Origin: Dicyema japonicum
Taxonomy: Eukaryota > Dicyemida > Rhombozoa > Dicyemidae
Assembly (NCBI GenBank): GCA_011109175.1
Contig: RDEW01000015.1
Location: 390,310 to 454,309 of the forward strand
Reading direction: 5' to 3'
DNA: 64,000 nucleotides
A program made the position numbers and the translations under genes. The notes under the pieces were generated by a model. The model had not been told where the DNA came from, made no database searches, and worked only from the letters and a program-made list of their open reading frames with translations. Of the stretch, positions 56,925-64,000 are shown in pieces. Position 1 is the first letter of the stretch. Each line of letters opens with the position of its first letter.

Positions 56925-58795
56925 ATTATTATTATTATAAAGCACAACGTCTAGCCATTGGAAATGACAAAACCAGTGCAGTACCAAACATTAATTTTTT
57001 AGTTAATTTTCTCCACTTTCCACGATCCAGAGCCAAATCCCTTAAGTAATCCTGATCATCTCCCGTAGTTAGAGATAATCCTATTCTCTTCAGGTCTTCA
57101 TTCAGTGTCGTGGCCAGTGATGCTCTCGGACGTCCTCGGAACTTCACCTCCTCGGTTTGAAAGTATTCCTCCATGGCAACATTAGCTGGAGTTTCGATAT
57201 TTCCCCGTAGGATGTGTCCAAATAGGCTCCAACGAAATTCCATGATGTCTAGTGAAATCGGTTTAGAAGACGTAAAAAAGTATAGTTCTCGACCTCTTGT
57301 TCTCATTCGGTCCCAGCACTAATGAATCTTCCGTAGTTGTCCCCGATGGAAGGAGTTTAGTTTTTCAATGTCATTTAGGGTTAATGATTAAGAACTTGCA
57401 TTATATAGGAGTATTGGTTTGACTAACGAATTGTATAGTCGAGTTCTGATCTCTCGATTCAAGCCCTTCTTTCTTAGAAACAAATTTCTTCTCAAGTTGT
57501 ATAAGGCCGTATTTGCTTTAATCTTCCGTGCAATGATGTCTTCTTTATCTCCAAGCAGGGATCCCAGCTTTTTAACCTTTCGCCAATGCTCTTCCAGAAT
57601 AGATTCCTTCTTCATCAAAGTTGTCAGCTTTGTCTTGTCTTTGTTGATATTTAGTGACCATTTTTCGAATACCGTCTCGAGTAATCCCAATAGGGCCTCC
57701 CCATTTTGCGAGACGAAGTCCACATCATCTGCATAAGCTAGGATGCTAGTTCTCCTCCACAATAAAAGGCTTGAGATCCCGTAGCGCAGACTCAAGATTT
57801 GCAACAAAGAGGAGAGGAGACAATGGATCTCCTTGTGGAGTCCCAGTATTTGTCGAAAATGGCATGGCTTGAGTATTTCCAATTTTTACAGTTAGTTGTG
57901 TTTCAGCCAGTAGTGCCCTAATCATCGAAACTGACGAGGCGTCGAATAGACCCGTGATAGATTCCAATAGTTTACAACGGTTAACTGAATCAAACGCTTT
58001 CGATATGTCAATCCCAAGGATCCCAAAAGATGTTCTAAATCTTTGAATGGTTGAACACCTCCATTTTAGGCTCCATAAGACGTCTGCCGTTGATCTCCCC
58101 TCGCGGAATCCACTATGGTATGGTGAAAGATAGGCTTCCAAATTCTCTCTTACACGTTCGAGAGTGATAATAGCCAGGATCTTCCTGATAACATTCATTA
58201 GGATGATCGGTCTCAAGTTTGTTACTTTTCCTTTCGGCTTATTTGGTTTGGGAACCGGAATCAAATAACCCTCTCCAATGGGTAACAACACACGTTCTTC
58301 AAACATTTTGTTCATGATCAACGCAATGATTTCGTAGAGGTAGTCACCGCCGTGTTTGAATAGTTCAGGACGTAGTCCATCCGGGCCCGCACTTTTATCA
58401 GGTTTCAGCCTTTCACATGCTAATTTCACCTCATAAGGTGCAATTTTCATTCCCAGTTCACCGGATCCACAAATGAATGCCGAAATCACATTCTGAGTCG
58501 TATTTAGCCCCGACCTGAAGTGATCAGTAACCAACTCGGCAATCTCAGATGGGTTCATTATTCGTCTTCCATTTTGGTCGTATAATATAGGGGTACTCTT
58601 CTTATTGTGACATTTAAGTAGCCTAACGGCTTCGTAGTATCCCCTGTTACCATTTAGCCCTTCCAGGTGCTCTAATTTGTTTAAGGCATCACATCTAGTA
58701 GCAGTCCTCACAGCTTTCTTTATTGACTTATGTATTCTTGCTTTTTCTTTCCCGAGTTCATCTATTGTAAATTTATTCATAGTTTATTAATATGG
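56925..58795 (-). mobile_element. LINE with best preserved reverse transcriptase
   Basis: Minus strand, 5'-truncated inside the ORF. A 344-codon frame (58780-57746) holds KPDKSAGPDGLRPELFKHGG, LRPIILMNVIRKILAIITL, YHSGFREGRSTADVLWSLKW, GILGIDISKAFDSVNRCKLL (palm motif A, catalytic Asp) and TNTGTPQGDPLSPLLFVANL (motif B). A frame change near 57750 leads to ILAYADDVDFVSQNGEALLG (motif C, catalytic Asp pair), VKKLGSLLGDKEDIIARKIK, LYNSLVKPILLYNASS and, after another break, FRWSLFGHILRGNIETPANV and RGRPRASLATTLNEDLKRIG. It ends at TAATAATAATAATAAAGA. All three catalytic aspartates are intact; only two frame changes disable it. It is the youngest-looking LINE here and sits inside the pogo element. 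Confidence 0.93.
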
Positions 58796-59009
58796 AAAAT
58801 TTATTAATTTAATTGTTAACTTACAATTAAATACAATTAAATTAATATTTTTATTACCTTCACAATCCGAATGGCACCCAAATTTTTTTTGTTCGGATTA
58901 ATGAGGGCTTACTGTATTTTTATATTCACATATATCGATTTCGTAGATCAAACAAATTTTTCCAACTCTATAATAAATGAATGTAAAAACTCTAAAAAAA
59001 GCTTCAATC

Positions 59010-59252
59010 TGCGGGCAGAGCACCCCGTCATGCTGCTATGAACAACATTGTCTTGCGAGCTCTTGAAGCGGCAGGCTTCCCGGCAGTACTGGAACCTGTG
59101 GGATTGGATCGCGGAGATGGGAAAAGACCGGATGGGTTAACTATCTTTCCGTTCACTGAGGGAAAATCGCTCGTATCAGGAGGAGCATACAAGAAAGCAG
59201 AAAACTTCAACCAATTAACCACGCAACACCACATGGCGCCACACGGCTAATC
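59010..59252 (+). pseudogene. retroelement C-terminal fragment fused to a LINE leader
   Basis: Reads [40 protein letters not shown] and GKSL, the segment that normally precedes the WDATCID block seen at 56530. Instead of continuing, it joins at about 59170 to an antisense LINE leader (59205-59250, CAACCAATTAACCACGCAAC). A relic junction between two elements. Confidence 0.7.
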
Positions 59253-59363
59253 ACATGTCAAACTACATCTATATAAAAATCGTGATCATATGCAAATAAT
59301 AATAGTTATTAATTTAAAAATTATATTTTTCAAAAAACCAATTCAATTTAAATTAGTTCAACA

Positions 59364-59691
59364 GCATGGGTGGCTTAGTGGTTAGGTGTCGGGCTAAAGT
59401 GACTTAGGTTACGGGTTCGAATCTCGCTGCTGTTCACCTGGTGGAAGGTTCCACGCATCTACGATGCTAAAAAGGCTTGACGAGTGACGCCGTCATCAGT
59501 GGACTCTCACTGCGGAACTGGATTGTCTAGAAAGGACCCACACACAAGAAAAAGAAAAAAAAGAAGTGAAGATCATTCCTTGGTTCTACGATTAGTTAAA
59601 ATTAACTGTTCTTTACTTAAATAAAGTGTGTGTCCTGCCTATGCGGAGCTAATACCACGGCTTCGTGAAAAAGGCTGTTATTATATTATAT
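59364..59691 (+). mobile_element. tRNA-derived SINE-A, most complete copy
   Basis: Head GCATGGGTGGCTTAGTGGTT (A box TGGCTTAGTGG), B box GGGTTCGAATCTCG, about 75 nt of tRNA-like sequence. Then the SINE body (GGAAGGTTCCACGCATCTAC, GACGCCGTCATCAGTGG, GATTGTCTAGAAAGGACCC) and the tail CTTCGTGAAAAAGGCTGTTA. It aligns over its full length with 24492-24808. The internal promoter looks intact. No clear TSD. Confidence 0.92.
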
Positions 59692-59940
59692 TGATATGGA
59701 TGAAGCTATGTTTGGCTTATGCAATGCAACTACAGCAAATACCACTTTCTGATAACACAGAAGAATTGATGACATATCTGAGGATCTTTGTGATCAGTTG
59801 GTTGACTATCAATAATAAATTAGCTATACAAGTTGATGATGGGACTGACAAAAATAAAGATGAAAGTTTTGTTGTAATTTGTTACCTCATATTTACTTGA
59901 TTTTCTGCACTAGAAAAAAAACTAGATGCAATAAAATTCT
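59692..59940 (+). mobile_element. hAT transposase fragment
   Basis: The frame reads IPLSDNTEELMTYLRIFVIS and KLAIQVDDGTDKNKDESFVV, matching the IPLSDNTVSRRI and LQLDESTDI blocks of the hAT at 49350-49480. No termini. Directly abuts the SINE-A 3' end. Confidence 0.65.
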
Positions 59941-61462
59941 AAATATCGAACTCATTTATTGTGCATAATGCAAATATGAAAAAGTGAGCTACAAATAGCA
60001 CTCCTCAATGACACCGAGATTTTAAAAACTGTGTCAAGAATAAAAAATTATCTCACTAACTTTTTTGTGTTAAATAATTGTTTCTGCTTAAAATAATACA
60101 TGTATTATATCATGGACATAAAGGGAGGTGCAAGATTGTATATTTTTCTAAGGGAGGCGTGTAAAAATGTTTGAATCCTTTTGACTATAAGATGGTCCGT
60201 AACTGTATGGAAATTCGACTAAGGAAATCCTGTTCGATGTCAATAGCTCAAGGAACTTCGACTAAGTTGGGAGAAAAAAAAAATAAATACAAATAATTTC
60301 CCCAATATTTGCGTAAAGTCCCGTCGTAGGTGGATTTCATTAATATTCCATATTATTGATAAATATTTAACCAAATTGGGATTAAAAAATTAATAACATA
60401 GGCTATAATCCTAATTCTTGTCCACATTAGTCAATTACACATTTTACAACCTAATCCTGTGGCCACGTGTATCCAATGTTTCTTTAGTTTGTTGCTTAGT
60501 CCATATCCAATGAAGAGAAGCTATGTAAATCAATAAATAGCCCACATAACTATTATTTGAATTTATACTAGAGTGGTTTACTTAGGTAAATACAAACTAT
60601 CAGAAACTCGCTAAATCCTCCTCATTCTAACATAACTTCTGTAATTCTTTCCACTCTGTTCAAATTGTGTAATTCAATGACGCATGGAGATCAACAAAGG
60701 AAGTTTGTCGACCACAAAGACTATGCACTATTCAGTGACATTTTTAAATATGTGATAATTATTCCACGATGGGGATAGTGAGAATAAAATGCTTTTTGGA
60801 TATCAAAAGTCCAATATTTTTCATCCCCATCATGAATTCTGAATCCAGAAGTTACACCTCTATCCTCAGATTATTGGCGGTAACTGAAAATCGCAGATTG
60901 TGGAAGAATTACTAGGTAGGGAGAATCTGATTACTTGGACAAGTGTCACTAAACATGATTAATTAGAATTATTAATAATTTTGAATTTTGAATATTAAGT
61001 GAATTTTCTAAGAGAAATCATCCCCTCTCTTCTCGATCACTGGGAAGAGTTTCCCCGACTTTATCAAGTCTAAATAGTCTGTCTTACCACCATCTTTCAC
61101 TTGTTCCTAGGTTAGCTGATACGGAAATATTACTCAATTTCCATCTTGGACCGAGATTAATACACCTTAGTCAGTGAGATCAATTCGCCCCCAAACACGG
61201 GAATATGCGAGCCGGGTATAATTGACAGTCTGTGCCCACTTAATTGTGATTACAACATGTGAATACAAATTGATTAAATAAAATCGATAATATTGACAAT
61301 CCAACAGATGAATAATATACAGGAATTAATGTCATTCCTGATAAACCAAAAAATACCCAAAATTAGAATATTTCGATTTCACTGCCAGATGGACATTATA
61401 TTGAACAGTGAAACACGTCAGAATAGTAAATTTACTTAAATAACCAAAGAAAGTAATCTAAA
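59941..61462. other. gene-free AT-rich stretch
   Basis: The first 100 bases may extend the hAT fragment. Beyond that I see no gene, repeat or RNA. Confidence 0.5.
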
Positions 61463-62492
61463 CTATTTTTTCTCTATAGAGGTCTTCAATTTAAGCAGTA
61501 TTTGGTCAGACGACTCCATCATCACGTCGTTGGAGACGGACAAACCCTGAAACTCAGGGCATTCCTAAAATAACATAACCCGCTGTTGAACTTACATAAT
61601 TTGGAGGAGGGGGAGAAGGACTTTTTTGGGTTTGTGAGTAAATTTCGTGCCAAAGCTGGTAAAATTCATCGGAAGTAGAGGAGGGGCTGAGGTTCCAAGG
61701 TTTGTCGGGACCAGCAAAGTGAATTGTCTTCAAATTATCATAATTTCTAATATAAACTGTAACTACTTTCTTAGAGCCGGAAGATAACTGTAAATGGAGA
61801 AAGCTGGGGTGTTGTATATGAAAGGAATCCTCTTCTCATTGCTAAGGGACCAACCGCTAAAGAACGAGTTTAGAAGTCCCTGATCAGCCCCTACGAATGA
61901 AATGCTTTGTTTACCATCAAAACTTCCAACTTTAAGAGCAAAGGCAGTGAGCTCATCGAACCTTTCAAGGGAAGGCTTGAATACAAAGAGTCCGCTGTTA
62001 AAGTAGTCAGGCCAACCGACGTCAGGAGACGCACTCAGTTCGTCATAGTCAAATAAGTCATCAATTGGCTTTAGAACCTTAAATAGCCAATTTAGAATCA
62101 ACCAAAATGTCCGAATCGAGAAAGACACATTTTTCAAATTCGACAAGTTTCCATGAATATAACTTCGAAAAAGTGACTCCGAGTTCGGGCCTTCTCAGCA
62201 GGGCTAAATTTTCCGAGTCTTGGCTCTCCATTTCTTCAATTACTACTATCCTGTCGTAAAGACTCCTTAGAGAACAGCTAATTTGCTAAAATTACACTTA
62301 CACGAAATTGTCGGAAACAGTTTTAGAAATCATCACGACCAAGTTTTTTGTGGTTTGAACATTTCTTAGTGATTGTCCTAAGGCCATGGCTCCCATTGCG
62401 TAAGAGTCAGTGGTCGCGAGAGTGACATAAGCCTCTAAATAATAAAATCACAGGATTTAGCGGATAGAACTAAAAACGGTACAAATACCCAT
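61463..62492 (-). CDS. GYG: glycogenin
   Basis: GT8 self-glucosylating protein that primes glycogen synthesis. The start codon at 62490-62492 is split from the second exon by a 54-nt intron, after which the protein reads MEAYVTLATTDSYAMGAMAL. Further introns of 24, 25, 24, 20 and 31 nt are needed. The joined product carries LVVMISKTVSDN, RRPELGVTFSKLYSW, KCVFLDSDILV (the DxD manganese site), IDDLFDYDELSASPDVGWPD, YFNSGLFVFKPS, DGADQGLLNSFFSGW, and FSIYSYLPALRK, which contains the tyrosine that is autoglucosylated in animal glycogenins. Then come KTIHFAGPDKPWN and a C-terminal SSDQILLKLKTSI resembling the glycogen-synthase-binding tail. Stop at 61463-61465. About 280 codons, intact in every motif, no frameshift; the linker before the tail is short. 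Confidence 0.96.
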
Positions 62493-62659
62493 TTTTAAGT
62501 AATGAATGTAATAAATCTGTTAATCTTTTAGGTTAACCAGTGAAAAAATAGATTATTCAAAATTATATTTAAATTAGATAATTAAATTTAATTTAGCATA
62601 AATATTTAATTATTTTATCCACTGCTTAAATTTTCTGCTACACAATCTCATTGTAATAT

Positions 62660-62815
62660 GACTAGATTTGGTCCAGGATTTTCCTCGACATCTCCACAGG
62701 AAAAGAGTAGGATTCGACATCATCGCGCGTCCATGGTTGCGCATAAGAGTTTGCAACTCTTTTCCAACACTTCAAGTGAGCGATGCCACCACGTAGGCGA
62801 GTAACACGACATGTT
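62660..62815 (-). mobile_element. LINE 5' leader with canonical 2A motif
   Basis: The minus strand opens GTGTTACTCGCCTACGTGGT, then CACTTGAAGTGTTGGAAAAG, as in the leaders at 20790 and 50694. At 62695-62669 it reads GDVEENPGP, preceded in frame by LLFSC, which is the full canonical 2A pattern. It then reads NLVILQ and a stop; an in-frame TGA lies nine codons upstream of the G. It is a truncated 5' end ending about 170 bases upstream of the glycogenin start codon. Confidence 0.75.
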
Positions 62816-62929
62816 TTTTGAATATTTAGATTATTAATTAATCTCTCATTGTGGTGTCCATTCATTTCCTTTACAAATGCCATGAAAATCGAAGCTAGTA
62901 AGAAAAGGGAATTCAAAATTACTCAGCGA

Positions 62930-63539
62930 TGGACATCTGGAAAAGACACTCTCAATCATTTCTAGATGCGTGCTTGTATGGGTTCGAGGGAGCAACATCT
63001 GGCCAGGATGATTCCTCTTTTGGAGTGTGTCGGAATCACGTAGTAGTTAGTTTAGCTTTACCCAGGCCTTTGGAATTTTCATTTATCATCACAATATCTA
63101 TAAATTCCATAAATTTATCAAAAATATGGTTTATATCAAATTTTTAGTGTCGAGCAGTTTATTTTTTGAATTATTTTTGTCATTTAGGTCAAGGTTGAAG
63201 AACTACTAAGGTTCTGCTCGCTAAGTGCTCCTTTCCTGCTCTCTTCTATACAAATTGACTGAGGATTTGTACGACACGCTATTTTAGGCTAGAAATACAT
63301 GATATATGGCAGTAATTATGATTTTTAAATTTTTTCTTAAAGATGTGTTTTGTGGGTTTATACTTTATTTGTGGCTAATTGATTAATCATTCCTCAATTC
63401 GTGCAATCCCTCTTTACCTCGCATTTAAGCCATGGAAACAGAAAACAGTGGAAAACCAACAATCTTGGTGATCCAGTCTCTATGACTGATTGGGATTTCC
63501 CACGTGTTTCATAATCTCTAGTTGTTTAATTTTATTTTT
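62930..63539. other. stretch without a recognised gene
   Basis: A plus-strand frame at 62929-63147 and AT-rich sequence after it carry nothing I recognise. Confidence 0.4.
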
Positions 63540-64000
63540 AAAATAAGCTGGAAAATTGAGGAATCCGCCCCATTGCGGTCGGAACTATTTCAGAAGACTT
63601 GCAGCAAAGGTAGCATCGACCCTGGTGAGCCGACAACTCGGAGAGGAGTTCTTTCCTAAACAAATGGGTGTTAGTATCCAGAACGGATGTGAAGCTGCGG
63701 TTCATGCAGCAAGGCGTTTCTTCAAAGAGAAATATTTCAAATGAATGCATTGGAATCAAGTTGGACATAAAGAATGCATTCTATTCTCTCAAAAGAGATA
63801 TAATTATGGAAACGTGTTGGAAGAGGACTCCAAAGCTTTTCCCTATGGAGAGATACGTCTCTGGTTTTTGAAAATGAAATTATTAAATCAAAAACGGGGG
63901 TCCAACAAGGAGATCCGCTTGGACCTCTTTTATTTGCACTGACCATTGATGATGTTGTGAGATCAATTGATGCACAGCTAATCTCGAGTTCTTGCGCGAA
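63540..64000 (+). mobile_element. non-LTR reverse transcriptase (GVQQGDPLGPLLF type), continues past window
   Basis: Plus-strand pieces: CGRNYFRRLAAKVASTLVSR, PKQMGVSIQNGCEAAVHAAR, GIKLDIKNAFYSLKRDIIME (palm motif A, catalytic Asp), and TGVQQGDPLGPLLFALTIDD (motif B) near 63895-63955. Two or three frame changes separate them. The fingers-palm order and the QQGDPLGPLLFA signature mark a different LINE lineage from the 57-kb element. From family knowledge this lineage ends with the RPDGLT..PF..GK.L.WD tail found at 59.1, 56.5, 5.4 and 2.0 kb. Runs off the right edge. Confidence 0.85.

Larger units (their letters stand above)
55396..58913 (+). mobile_element. pogo/Tigger-like transposon carrying two nested retroelement insertions
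   Basis: Inverted ends CAGTAAACCCCCATTAATCC (left) and, on the right, a sequence whose complement is CAGTAAGCCCTCATTAATCC. Decayed plus-strand coding between 55690 and 56350 includes ISIAQKKDL, MTLREIAHVCDIKMN and KAKVFGEKLGINDLEFS, the CENP-B/pogo DNA-binding region. The DDE domain is not readable. Insertions at 56390-56751 and about 56925-58795 occupy its right half. The TA target duplication is not evident, perhaps mutated. Confidence 0.75.
54990..59005 (-). repeat. unclassified repeat family X, copy 3 (split by a pogo element)
   Basis: Two pieces, 59005-58914 and 55395-54990 on the minus strand, separated by the pogo element. The blocks TTCCAACTCTATAATAAATG (58960) and GAATTATTTTTGGGTAGATA (55305) match copy 1 at 15182 and 13854. 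The peptide block MTEKTYFTVEDAASIFKNP lies at about 55130-55075 (QTYFTVEDAAS in copy 1, EKTYFTIQNVANRFKN in copy 2). Function unknown. Confidence 0.6.

Noticed and set aside
59364..59440. Possible functional tRNA gene
   Set aside because: A and B boxes are present but no convincing acceptor stem closes, and the same head plus 250-base body recurs at 24492; it is a tRNA-derived SINE.

Overview
This window is nuclear DNA of a small-genome animal. It is AT-rich, has no operons and is crowded with decayed transposable elements. Six host genes are recognisable: an IQSEC/BRAG-type Arf-GEF, arginyltransferase ATE1, mannosyltransferase ALG2, the ciliary protein CFAP46, a phosphatidylinositol phosphate kinase and glycogenin. 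Their reading frames are cut every 50-150 codons by GT-AG introns of only 20-31 nt (one of 54 nt, one GC-AG of 25 nt); removing them restores family-conserved protein. IQSEC and CFAP46 point to a ciliated metazoan. Such short introns are, from general knowledge, a hallmark of dicyemid mesozoans, so a dicyemid is my best guess; this is inference.

Layout. 1-6.6 kb: decayed retroelement scraps and a perfect 21-bp inverted repeat. 6.7-9.2 kb: the Arf-GEF and an unrecognised, possibly LOTUS-containing gene. 9.3-13.5 kb: a diverged tandem duplication with a LINE tail inserted in one unit, a broken gene, and a Jockey-like element. 13.6-17.6 kb: three interleaved retroelements and the first copy of an unclassified repeat family (here 'X'). 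18.6-20.0 kb: ATE1. 20.8-25.1 kb: three hAT transposons (one split by a MITE) and two SINE types. 25.7-27.5 kb: a small membrane protein gene divergent from ALG2. 28.3-37.5 kb: a pogo element, a FLYWCH/MULE remnant, LINEs, and X copy 2 carrying an integrase gene and SINEs. 38.1-46.6 kb: CFAP46. 47.4-50.8 kb: a LINE derivative split by a hAT. 51.3-52.6 kb: the PIP kinase. 55-59 kb: X copy 3, split by a pogo element that itself contains two retroelement insertions. 59-60 kb: SINE and hAT fragment. 61.5-62.5 kb: glycogenin. 62.7-64 kb: a LINE leader and a reverse transcriptase running off the end.

The host genes are unrelated housekeeping functions (N-degron arginylation, N-glycan assembly, glycogen priming, phosphoinositide signalling, Arf activation, motile cilia) and do not form a pathway cluster. 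The most striking feature is the retroelement biology. Several LINE 5' ends carry 2A-type ribosome-skipping motifs (D-x-E/K-x-N-P-G-P) just before the endonuclease domain. A tRNA-derived SINE shares its 3' tail with a resident LINE. One LINE derivative lacking the RT core is present twice with the same deletion. Many insertions keep exact target-site duplications, and three have a paralogous empty site or restored motif inside this window.
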